Assembly (NCBI RefSeq): GCF_014873875.1
Contig: NZ_JADBEM010000001.1
Location: 1 to 64,000 of the forward strand
Length of the DNA stretch: 64,000 nucleotides
Direction: 5' to 3'
Origin: Actinopolymorpha pittospori
GTDB lineage: Bacteria; Actinomycetota; Actinomycetes; Propionibacteriales; Actinopolymorphaceae
Each line of letters starts with the position of its first letter. Position 1 is the first letter of the stretch. Position numbers and translations under genes: made by a program. Positions 17,563-25,503 of this stretch are shown in pieces. The notes below the pieces were generated by a model, which saw only the letters and a list, made by a program, of their open reading frames with translations, was not told the origin of the DNA and did not search any database.

Positions 17563-18579
17563 ATGAGGGCGTTCGTTGTGCAGGCACGAGAATGCGGCGG
17601 CGTACGCGAGGTCGACTCCCCCACCCCCGGGCCGGGGCAGGTCGCCATCGACGTCCGGCGCGCCGGTGTCTGCGGGACCGACGTGTCGCTGTACTTCGGT
17701 GACGACGAGCGGATCCGACGAGCCCGAAGCCACCATCCGCTGCGCCTGGGCCACGAATGGGCCGGCGTCGTCTCCGCGCTCGGGCCGGGCGTCGAGGCGA
17801 GCTGGCTCGGCCGGCGGGTGACCGGCGACACCATGATCGGATGCGGACACTGCGAGCGGTGCCGGTCCGGATTTCACCACCTGTGCGAGGACCGGTACGA
17901 GGTCGGCGTCCGGCGTGACTGGCCGGGCGCGCTGGCCGAGCGCTTCGTGATGCCGGTCGACTCCCTCTTCGTCCTGCCCGAGTCGGTGACCTGGGAGATG
18001 GGTGCCCTGGTCGAACCGGGAGCCAACGCCTACCGTGCGGTGCACGCCACCCAGGCACCACCAGGCGCGCGGGTGCTCGTGATCGGGCCGGGCACCATCG
18101 GGCTGCTGTGCGCCTGGTTTGCCGACGCGGCAGGCCTCGACGTCGACATCGTCGGAGTCACGAAACCCTCCCTGGACTTCGCCCGCGAGGTCGGCATCGG
18201 CCGAGCGTCCACGATCGAGGACCTCCCCGAGACGGAGTGGGACGCGGTGATCGACGCCTCGACCGGAGCGGACGCCCCCGCCCTCGCCGTGCGGTCGGTC
18301 CGACCAGGCGGCCGGGTCGTGCTGATCGGGATCGCCGAACAGCCCAGCGAGGTCGACACCCGGGTCCTCGTCCGCAAGGAGGCCACCGCCACCGGCGTGC
18401 TCGGTGGGTCGCTCGGCCTGCAGGCGACGATCGACGCCTACGCCTCCGGCGCGGTGAACCCGCTGCCGCTCATCTCGCGGACCGTGGGACTCGAGGACCT
18501 CGACGCGCTGTTCGCCGCGGGTATGCCGCAGGTGGAGGGCCGGGGGCCCAAGACCCTCGTCGACCCCACCCGCCACTGA
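17563..18579 (+). CDS. Zinc-dependent alcohol/polyol dehydrogenase (MDR superfamily)
   Basis: The 338-residue medium-chain dehydrogenase shows the catalytic zinc ligands Cys (AGVCGTDVS, about 37) and His-Glu (LGHEWAG). The four-Cys structural zinc lobe is GCGHCERCRSGFHHLC. The Rossmann glycines appear as VIGPGTIGL. Located after the sugar transporter, it probably oxidises a polyol or sugar to the ketose used by the kinase and aldolase across the divergent promoter. Substrate is unknown. Confidence 0.87.
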   Translation: MRAFVVQARECGGVREVDSPTPGPGQVAIDVRRAGVCGTDVSLYFGDDERIRRARSHHPLRLGHEWAGVVSALGPGVEASWLGRRVTGDTMIGCGHCERCRSGFHHLCEDRYEVGVRRDWPGALAERFVMPVDSLFVLPESVTWEMGALVEPGANAYRAVHATQAPPGARVLVIGPGTIGLLCAWFADAAGLDVDIVGVTKPSLDFAREVGIGRASTIEDLPETEWDAVIDASTGADAPALAVRSVRPGGRVVLIGIAEQPSEVDTRVLVRKEATATGVLGGSLGLQATIDAYASGAVNPLPLISRTVGLEDLDALFAAGMPQVEGRGPKTLVDPTRH

Positions 18580-18621
18580 GCTCTTCGCCACGGCACTGGT
18601 TGCCGCCCGTGGCTGTCCGTC

Positions 18622-18906
18622 CTAGATGGCCTCCACCAGATCTCGGGAGAGTACGGCGACGGAAGCGGCCACAACCGCTGGGTCGCCGACACCTTCCTCC
18701 GCGCGCCCAGCCATGATCGAGCCCAGTGCGTCTGGGCCCGCAGCGAAAAGCTCGTCAAGGTAGCCGAGAGCCTGCTGCGTCGGATGGCCGGCCAACTGGT
18801 CGACATGAAGCCTCTTGATGGCTGCCGCCATGTCCGTTGTAGAGGTCGCGACAAGCAGCCGGTAGATGTCGTGGGCATCCTTGTCGTTCAGCCGCCCCGG
18901 CGTATC
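18622..18906 (-). pseudogene. 3' part of an AbiEii-like nucleotidyltransferase toxin gene, cut off by the IS element
   Basis: Reading on the minus strand from the direct repeat CGTATC (18901-18906), this encodes DTPGRLNDKDAHDIYRLL and a helical C-terminus, ending at 18622. It is in frame with the 5' part at 20460-21008. Deleting the IS and one copy of the repeat restores a 275-residue protein. Lys-Asp in NDKDAHD is typical of AbiEii-like nucleotidyltransferase C-terminal domains. Confidence 0.78.
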
Positions 18907-18982
18907 CCTCTTTGTCAGGCTGGTGTGAGACACCCCGAGTGAGTACGGGGGTTCCTGACCGAGGGCGGGATCGGAGATCCTT

Positions 18983-19426
18983 GTGCACGTGTCCCCACCA
19001 CCCGACAAGCAGCCCAGGCCGTCCACCCCTCCGGCCGAAGAGACCGATCCGGCACCCCGACCGTCACGACGAGTGTTCAGCCCGGAGTACAAGCTGATGA
19101 TCGTCGCCGAGTACGAGAACGCACCCAACGGCGAGAAAGGCGCGATCCTGCGCCGCGAGGGCTTGTACTCCTCCCACGTCATCGAATGGACACGGGCCCG
19201 CGACGCCGGCGCCCTGTCCGACGCGACCAACACACCAGTCCCGGCGGGCCGACCGAGGAAATCCGCCGAACAGGTCGAGTTGGAGAAACTGCGCCGCCAG
19301 AACGAGAAACTGAAATCCGAGCTGACGAAAACACGGATGGCGTTGGACATCATGGGAAAAGCGCACGCGCTCTTGGAAGGACTCTCCGAGAGCGCGGAGA
19401 ACGAACCTCCGTCGAAGACGTCATGA
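18983..19426 (+). CDS. IS3-family transposase OrfA (helix-turn-helix subunit)
   Basis: The 147-residue protein has a helix-turn-helix (FSPEYKLMIVAEYENAPN) and a leucine-zipper-like coiled coil (QVELEKLRRQNEKLKSEL). It recognises the IS ends. Its stop overlaps the OrfB ATG (ATGA), so OrfB is made by re-initiation or by frameshifting to an OrfAB fusion. Confidence 0.88.
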   Translation: MHVSPPPDKQPRPSTPPAEETDPAPRPSRRVFSPEYKLMIVAEYENAPNGEKGAILRREGLYSSHVIEWTRARDAGALSDATNTPVPAGRPRKSAEQVELEKLRRQNEKLKSELTKTRMALDIMGKAHALLEGLSESAENEPPSKTS

Positions 19427-20427
19427 AGGCCTCCCTCACGCAGTTGCGTGCGGCAGCGATCTCCGTGCAGAAGGCGTGTGCGCTGACCGGGATCTCCCGG
19501 GCCACCCACTACCGCCACGCCAACCCCAAGCCCGTGGTGCACGGTCCCCGGCTACCACGCACACCACGGCCGCAGACGCTGACCCAGGCCGAGCGCACCC
19601 GCGTGCTCGACCTGCTCGCGAGCCCTGCCTACGCGGACCTGGCGATCCCCCAGGTCTGGGCTCGTGAGCTGGACGAGGGCAGGTACTGGTGCTCAATGTC
19701 CACCATGTATCGGATCGCCCGCGCCGCCGGGCAGACCTCCGAGCGGCGCCGGGTAGCCACCCATCCACCACGAGTGCGACCGGAGTTGGCTGCCCGCGGC
19801 CCAAGTGAGGTCTGGTCGTGGGATATCACCGCGTTGAAAGGACCGGCCAAAGGCGTCTGGTACAAGTGTTACGTCATCCTCGATATCTTCTCCCGCTACG
19901 TCACGGGGTGGTTGGTCGCTGCAGCCGAGGACGCGGTGCTGGCCAGAGATTTCCTCACCGATGCGGTCAACCGTAACGGGGTCGAACCACACACAATCCA
20001 CGCCGACCGAGGCGGGGCCATGGTCTCCAAACCCGTGTCGGAGCTACTGGTCGATCTAGGCGTCCTGCGGTCCCATTCCCGTCCCCGCACCTCGAATGAC
20101 AACCCCTACTCAGAAGCCCAATTCAAAACCATGAAATACGTGCCAGACTTTCCGCAGCGATTCGGGTCCCTGCAAGACGCCCGCAACTTCTGCGACCGCT
20201 TCTTCGCGGCCTACAACCACGAGCACAGGCACTCCGGGATCGGCATGCACACCCCAGCCTCGGTGCACTTCGGCACCGCCGACCAGATCCGTATCCAGCG
20301 ACAGCACACCCTCAACCAGGCCTACGCTGCGCACCCCCAACGGTTCACCCGGCGCCCCCGACCACCCCACCTTCCCGAGGTCGCCTGGATCAACCAGCCC
20401 CTCGAGCAGGAACAACCCATCCGCTAG
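19423..20427 (+). CDS. IS3-family transposase OrfB (DDE integrase)
   Basis: The 334-residue catalytic subunit shows the DDE triad in WSWDITALK, IHADRGGAM and NPYSEAQFK, with the usual HTH_21 and rve domains and a final integrase segment (YNHEHRHSGIGMHTPASVH). It appears intact, so the element may still be mobile. Confidence 0.9.
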   Translation: MKASLTQLRAAAISVQKACALTGISRATHYRHANPKPVVHGPRLPRTPRPQTLTQAERTRVLDLLASPAYADLAIPQVWARELDEGRYWCSMSTMYRIARAAGQTSERRRVATHPPRVRPELAARGPSEVWSWDITALKGPAKGVWYKCYVILDIFSRYVTGWLVAAAEDAVLARDFLTDAVNRNGVEPHTIHADRGGAMVSKPVSELLVDLGVLRSHSRPRTSNDNPYSEAQFKTMKYVPDFPQRFGSLQDARNFCDRFFAAYNHEHRHSGIGMHTPASVHFGTADQIRIQRQHTLNQAYAAHPQRFTRRPRPPHLPEVAWINQPLEQEQPIR

Positions 20428-20459
20428 GCACAACCTGTCTCACTTGACTTGACACCTTC

Positions 20460-21008
20460 CGTATCGGTCCGCTCCCCGACCTTGTGTAACTTCGCGATCA
20501 GCAGGGCAGCGGGCCCCGCCACGTGTGCTCTTACGACGCGGGTGTCACTCGGATCCAGCGCCTTGATTTGCATAGGCGTGTAATCCACTACAGCCGCTTC
20601 CAGCCCCGCAGCTCGACGTGCGACATGTTTGGCATGTGGAGGGATCCGGGCAGCACGGCGTCCACCTGGGCCTGCGCCTGCGAGTGATTCGGGAACCATC
20701 AGATCGACGGGTATACCGCGCGCGGTCACCCAGGCGCCGGGCTGGTTCGTCTCGGGGTTGGGGATGAAGTTCGCTGCCCTCAGCGCGACCTCGAGCAGCG
20801 GTTCGTTCGCCAGCACACGCTTGTCCAGGGCGAGATCACTGTCCTTGGTGGCTTCGGCCAAGGCCACGGCCGCACCTCCCGTGTGCAGATAGATCGCTTG
20901 CGCTCCGATGACAATCACCGCTTGAAGGTGATCTCGGAGTGCTTCAAGTGCGTCAAGGAGCGCTCCCCGTGCCTCCACCAGCAGGTCGGCTGCGCCACTC
21001 GGACTCAT
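20460..21008 (-). pseudogene. 5' part of an AbiEii-like nucleotidyltransferase toxin gene
   Basis: ATG at 21008 (after GGAGAG) starts a protein with the nucleotidyltransferase signature: VIVIGAQAIYLHTGG followed by ATKDSDLALDK, the metal-binding Asp pattern. It reads as far as KLHKVGERTDT, where the IS begins; the natural continuation is at 18622-18906. AbiEii proteins are toxins that transfer nucleotides. The gene overlaps the upstream antitoxin gene by 56 bases, the usual arrangement for AbiE pairs. Confidence 0.78.
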
Positions 21009-22073
21009 GTCTCTCCATCCAGTCAAGAAGGGCTTGACCCTCCGACGGGTTGCGGCCTGGGCCAGTGAGAAGGTCCACGGCGACCTGACTCGGGGCGGCG
21101 TACCGTATGTCGTCGACCTCCACCAGCCGGTCGAAGACTACGTTGTAGCCACCGACAGCCAAGAGAACGTTTGCTCCGGAATCGGCGACGCGAAGGCCGA
21201 GCTGATCGGCCGCATCGTTCAAGTCGTCCACGTAGAGCATTGCGGCTCGGGGTGGAGCGTATGGAGCTAGCCGATGGGCGGCCAACGATCCCGTCAGGGC
21301 GTAGCGAAGGTCGGGGTGTGATCGCAGCGTCTCGATGAGATGTGGCGCCCCTCTCGGCTCTAAGAAGCCACGGACAGCATTACTTGCCTGGAAGCCATAG
21401 TCCTGGCTCCACCTTTCCAGCACACGACGCCATTGCACGCCAGTTATGGGCCCGCGAGGCGAGCGCTCGATCAGCCCCTCGCTCTCGAGGAGGTCGGCTA
21501 CTCGATAGGTAGCGCCAGTCGACACGCCGGACCTTCGCACCAGTTCCGGGAGCGTAAGTGGAGGAGCGTAGTCGACCAATGCACGAACAACCCGTGCCGC
21601 GGGAGCACCCTTGAGCGTGCCAACTGAGCGTCCTCGACCGCGCCACGGATCTCGATCTGCCCCGACATCACGGATGAACAGCGCTGGTTGTCCAAGCGCG
21701 ATGCGCAGGTTTCCCGTAGCGTCCGCATAGCTGATCTTGTGGTCCTCCAGCCAGGACCTCGCCGACGAGGAAATGTAGCGTGCAGCAAAAAGCGGTGCTG
21801 AACATGCAACCTGTCGGGTAGCCGCGCTCAGCTCAGTTGCTCTGCCACCATTGGCAGGCGGCTAGTGACTACGGACTGGTTCTTGACCTCCACTACGAGG
21901 ACGGCCCGGCCGCCTGGGCTTTCAAGATCCAGTAACGCGTCGACCTCATGGTCCCCGACAGTGGCGTTGAGTCTCACGGTAGGCACCGACCAGTCCGCCG
22001 GCAGACGCTCTTGCAGGAGCGCGACGACCCGGCGGATCACGTCCACTTCGCGCTCGGGAGCCATAGCTGGCAC
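20953..22073 (-). pseudogene. AbiEi-like antitoxin/regulator gene, frameshifted by a 5-bp tandem duplication
   Basis: The start is GTG at 22073, six bases after GGAGG. The N-terminal part resembles a PD-(D/E)xK-type fold (VDALLDLE...VEVKNQ). The frame breaks at 21826-21835, where GCTCA occurs twice in tandem. Removing one copy joins VAEQLS to AATRQVA and gives a 371-residue protein containing a winged helix (LPELVRRSGVSTGATYRVADLL) and the AbiEi-type C-terminus. It would repress its own promoter and neutralise the nucleotidyltransferase toxin. Confidence 0.78.
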
Positions 22074-22126
22074 CCCCGACCTCCTCGGCGACCCCATCCC
22101 ACCACCATCCAGTTTCGGGAAATTCG

Positions 22127-22151
22127 CAAGTTCGGCTACCAACCGAACTTG
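22127..22151. promoter_or_regulatory. Inverted repeat upstream of the AbiEi-like gene; likely autoregulatory operator
   Basis: CAAGTTCGG (22127-22135) and CCGAACTTG (22143-22151) are perfect inverted arms separated by 7 bases, about 55 bases upstream of the antitoxin start. TTTCGGG and CCCGAA half-sites lie on either side. AbiEi proteins are known to bind inverted repeats in their own promoters. Confidence 0.6.
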
Positions 22152-22621
22152 AGTTTATCCCGAACTTCCATGCCCGGTAGCAGCGGTCATGTCGCCCACC
22201 GTGTCGAACTGGATCCAGCGAACCATGACAAATGCGTCTAGACCGCCGTCGCGGACGACAGTGCTCCCACGCCGGGAAGCGGCTCGCATCCGTGCAGCGC
22301 TGCGCCAGCGGGATCGACACGGCCTGGTGGGCTCGTCGCGCCACACGTCACGACCGCTCGGCGCAGCGTTCCACGGGGAGACCTCAGACTGCAGCCCGGT
22401 GACCTGAGTAGCCTCTCGGCGGCTGTGCCACCCTGGGCAGCGCCACGATCCAGAAATTCGCTGGCGATGGCCTAGGGGGCCTGGTAGCGTCGCCGGTCTG
22501 TTTTCTGCGGCGGCTTTCCCTCCATGCGCCAAGGATCGAAACGAACCGGACCTCTCTCCGGGGCGGGACCCTGTCGATTGCTGCCAATCCTCGTTCCGCG
22601 CGTTTTCCACAGAGGAGCCCA
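22152..22621. other. Intergenic region before the HelR-like gene
   Basis: About 470 bases without a convincing gene. A short plus-strand frame (22189-22407) contains LPRREAARIRAALRQRD, vaguely like the start of a regulator, but it has no ribosome binding site and no full domain. The right end should hold the promoter of the ATPase gene. No rifamycin-associated element was found by eye. Confidence 0.4.
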
Positions 22622-24700
22622 GTGTCTCCCGTGACCGAATCCGCACCCAGCCATGCCGAAGATCCAGAACTCGAGACCGAGCGGGCCTTCCTCACCAGGG
22701 CACGCACCGCCCTCACCTACATGCACCAGGACGTCGTTGATCGCGAGACGCCGTTGATCGGCGGCGAGGACAACGACGAACGCTTCACCAACGAGTCCGC
22801 CATCCGGGCCCGATGGATGCGCGCGCAGGCCCTGGTCGACCTGCCCGACGTACCGCTGTTCTTCGGCCGGCTCGACTACGAAACCGGCACCATCGAGGAC
22901 GCCACCGACCAGCTCTACATCGGGCGGCGGCACGTGCACGACGAGCTCGGCACGCCGCTCGTGATCGACTGGCGGGCGCCGGTGTCAGTGCCATTCTACC
23001 GGGCCACGCCCAGCGATCCCCAGCAGGTTCTGCGTCGGCGGCGCTACGGCTTTTCCGACGCCGCGGATCTGACCGCGTTCGACGACGAACTGCTCGACCA
23101 GGGCATCCCGTCCGGCGTCGAGGACGCGTTCCTGCGCGCCGAGATCGAGCGGCCGCGTACCGGCCCGATGCGTGACATCGTGGCGACCATCCAGCCCGAG
23201 CAGGACGATCTCGTACGTGCGCCGCTTCAGCCCTCGATCTGTGTGCAGGGCGCACCCGGGACGGGCAAGACGGCGATCGGTCTGCACCGCATCGCCTACC
23301 TGCTCTACACCGAACGCGAACGCCTCGGCCGAGGCGGCGTGGTCATCGTCGGGCCGAACCGCTCCTTCCTCTCCTACATCCGCAAGGTGCTGCCGGCCCT
23401 CGGCGAGGTCGACGTGAAGCAGACCACCGTGGACGAGCTGATCAGCCCCGATCTGGTCGCCGCCGCGGAGAATCCACGCGCCGTGGCGATCAAGGGCGAC
23501 GCCCGGATGGCGGAGGTGCTGCTGCGCGCGCTGTGGTCCCACGTCGGCACCCCGACCGAGGGAGTCCTGTACGCCAAGGGCTCCCGCCGCTACCGCGTGC
23601 CCGACTACGAGGTCCAGGAGATCGTCTCCTCGCTGCGCGGCGCGACCCGGTACGCACCCGGCAGGAACGCCGTGGCGCAGCGGATCGCCCACGCCGTCCT
23701 GGTCCGGATGGAGCAGCGGGGCGAGTCTCCCGACGACCGGGTGCAGAACGCCGTGGCCAGGTCCAAGCCGGTCAAGGACCTCATCGAGGCGATCTGGCCC
23801 AGGGTCGCCCCCGAGCAGGTGCTGTTCCGGCTGCTCTCGGACGCGGAGTTCCTGGCGAGCTCGGCGGGGACGGATCTCAGCCCGCAGGAGCAGGCGGACC
23901 TGCTCTGGCCCAAGCCGTACCGCTCGTGGAAGTCGGCGAAGTGGTCCGAGGCCGACGCGGTGCTGCTCGACGAGCTCGCCGACCTCATCGAACGCCGCAG
24001 CGGCTCACTCAGCCACCTGGTGGTCGACGAGGCGCAGGACCTGTCCGCGATGCAGTTGCGCGCGCTGCACCGGCGCTGCCGTTCCGGTTCGGCGACCGTA
24101 CTCGGAGACCTCGCGCAGGCCACGACGCCCTGGGCGACCGGCTCCTGGGCGGAGCTGCTCGACCACCTCGGCGTCCCCGACGCGCGGCTGGCCGAACTCG
24201 ACCGCGGGTTTCGGGTACCCGCGCAGATCATCGACTTCGCCGGGCGGTTGCTGCCCGACATCGCGCCAACCCTGGCGTTGCCGACCGGGTTCCGCGAGAT
24301 CCCGGGGGCGCTGCGGATCACCCCGACCGGCGAGGACGACTTCCTCGACGCGCTCGCCTCGGCCTGCCAGAAGGCGCTCGAAGGGGAAGGTTCGGTCGCC
24401 GTGATCGCCGCCGACGCCGAACTCACAGGGATCCGCGAAGGGCTCCTGCGGGCCGGGCTGGACTCCGCGCTCCTCGGCGCCACCGAGCACGCCATGGACA
24501 GCGCACGGCTGGTGTGTGTTCCGGCGATGCTCGCCAAGGGTCTGGAGTTCGACGCGGTCGTCGTGGCGGAACCGGCCCGCATCGTCGAGGCGGAACCACG
24601 CGGACTGCACCGGCTCTACGTCGTTCTCACTCGGGCGGTCACGAGCCTGCACGTCGTCCACTCCGCGCCGCTTCCCGGAGCGCTCGCGAGCTACGGCTGA
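22622..24700 (+). CDS. HelD/HelR-type RNA polymerase-associated ATPase (UvrD-like helicase superfamily 1)
   Basis: The 692-residue protein has an N-terminal coiled-coil arm (about 1-70), Walker A VQGAPGTGKTAIGLHR near 206, a UvrD-like 1A domain and Walker B VVDEAQDLSA near 463. C-terminal helicase motifs include ALLGATEHAMDSARLV and LYVVLTRAV. HelD-class proteins pull stalled or rifamycin-bound RNA polymerase off DNA and recycle it; actinobacterial HelR members give rifamycin tolerance. GTG start five bases after GAGGAG. It is a stand-alone gene. A generic UvrD-like helicase is the alternative. Confidence 0.83.
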   Translation: MSPVTESAPSHAEDPELETERAFLTRARTALTYMHQDVVDRETPLIGGEDNDERFTNESAIRARWMRAQALVDLPDVPLFFGRLDYETGTIEDATDQLYIGRRHVHDELGTPLVIDWRAPVSVPFYRATPSDPQQVLRRRRYGFSDAADLTAFDDELLDQGIPSGVEDAFLRAEIERPRTGPMRDIVATIQPEQDDLVRAPLQPSICVQGAPGTGKTAIGLHRIAYLLYTERERLGRGGVVIVGPNRSFLSYIRKVLPALGEVDVKQTTVDELISPDLVAAAENPRAVAIKGDARMAEVLLRALWSHVGTPTEGVLYAKGSRRYRVPDYEVQEIVSSLRGATRYAPGRNAVAQRIAHAVLVRMEQRGESPDDRVQNAVARSKPVKDLIEAIWPRVAPEQVLFRLLSDAEFLASSAGTDLSPQEQADLLWPKPYRSWKSAKWSEADAVLLDELADLIERRSGSLSHLVVDEAQDLSAMQLRALHRRCRSGSATVLGDLAQATTPWATGSWAELLDHLGVPDARLAELDRGFRVPAQIIDFAGRLLPDIAPTLALPTGFREIPGALRITPTGEDDFLDALASACQKALEGEGSVAVIAADAELTGIREGLLRAGLDSALLGATEHAMDSARLVCVPAMLAKGLEFDAVVVAEPARIVEAEPRGLHRLYVVLTRAVTSLHVVHSAPLPGALASYG

Positions 24701-24848
24701 GCCCGACGAAGATCAACGGAACGCACCCGTGAGCTTGGGTGGCGTTGTTAGGCTCGGCCTGCTCAAACGATCAGTATCGCGGCTCACAGCTGGCTGGACG
24801 TGGCGCCGAACGCGCTTGTCCAGCAGCGACCTCGGGGGAGGAAGCTGT

Positions 24849-25376
24849 ATGGACTATCTGAGCATGGCGATCGTGGTGGTCGCACTCGTCGCGATCTTGC
24901 TGGCCCGGTCGGTGGTTATCGTCCCGATGCCCCACGCCGGTCTCGTCGAGCGTCTGGGGCGCTACCACCGGACTCTTCCGCCCGGGCTGTCGCTGGTCGT
25001 CCCGTTCATCGACACGCTGCGCTACAAGGTGGATCTCAGCGAACAGACGCACTCGTTCACGCCGCGCTACGTCGTCTCCAGGGACGACGAGATCGTGACG
25101 ACCGAGATGCTCGTCCGTTTCCAGGTCGTCGATCCGGTGGCCGCGACCTATGAGGTCGCCAACTACGTCACGGTGTTCGACGAGCTCACGCAGAGACCGC
25201 TGGAGGACATCGTCGCTGAGATGGACCTCGAACGCGCTCTGGTCAGCGATCGGCAGATCACCGCGAAGTTGAACCGCGTCCTTCGCGACGCCGCGGCTTC
25301 GTGGGGAGTGCGTGTCAACGAGGTGGAGATCACCAGCATCCGGCACTCGCCGTCCACCCGGCAGCGGTCGACCTGA
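24849..25376 (+). CDS. Short SPFH/Band 7 (slipin-like) membrane protein
   Basis: The 175-residue protein has one N-terminal membrane segment (MAIVVVALVAILLARSVVIV) followed by an SPFH domain (ERLGRYHRTLPPGLSLVVPF...). Stomatin/slipin proteins form membrane microdomain scaffolds. Most are 250-380 residues. This one ends abruptly after VEITSIRHSP, where the C-terminal oligomerisation helix would begin, so it may be truncated. ATG at 24849 is preceded by GGGGGAGGAAG. Confidence 0.75.
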   Translation: MDYLSMAIVVVALVAILLARSVVIVPMPHAGLVERLGRYHRTLPPGLSLVVPFIDTLRYKVDLSEQTHSFTPRYVVSRDDEIVTTEMLVRFQVVDPVAATYEVANYVTVFDELTQRPLEDIVAEMDLERALVSDRQITAKLNRVLRDAAASWGVRVNEVEITSIRHSPSTRQRST

Positions 25377-25449
25377 GCTGCTGACACCCATCGGCCAGAC
25401 CGCCTCCGGTCAGCGCGTTGATCGGGCCAGGCACCCGGCATAGCTTCAC

Positions 25450-25464
25450 GGCAAACGCTTTCCA
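25450..25464. promoter_or_regulatory. LacI/CcpA-like operator upstream of the rhamnogalacturonan lyase gene
   Basis: GGCAAACGCTTTCCA, 40 bases before the lyase ATG, matches the general LacI-family operator shape (AA-x-CG-x-TT core with central CG). It is AT-rich against its surroundings. No LacI gene is in the window, so the regulator is unknown. Confidence 0.4.
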
Positions 25465-25503
25465 ACGGTAGCGACGTTGATGACGTCCGTACGGGGAGGC
25501 AGC

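Larger units (their letters stand above)
18907..20459 (+). mobile_element. IS3-family insertion sequence (about 1.55 kb)
   Basis: Two overlapping transposase frames are flanked by imperfect inverted ends. The left end has TGTCAGG...GTGAGACA (from 18912), and the right end, read in reverse, has TGTCAAG...GTGAGACA. CGTATC is present on both sides (18901-18906 and 20460-20465) and probably contains the target duplication. The element interrupts the nucleotidyltransferase gene precisely, with no loss of target sequence, which suggests a recent insertion. Exact ends are uncertain by a few bases. Confidence 0.85.

Noticed and set aside
15970..18591. Long minus-strand open frame opposite the binding protein and alcohol dehydrogenase
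   Set aside because: Antisense shadow of two well-supported genes; no motif of its own.
18907..20459. Programmed frameshift making a single long IS3 OrfAB product as the only transposase
   Set aside because: The frames overlap by ATGA, which also allows re-initiation; no clear slippery heptamer was identified.
22152..22621. Rifamycin-associated element upstream of the HelR-like gene
   Set aside because: No stretch resembling the GGGGCTTGCGGCAAGGCCC-type consensus was found by eye.
25450..25464. Genuine CcpA cre site
   Set aside because: CcpA is a Firmicutes regulator and the match is partial; kept only as a LacI-like operator.
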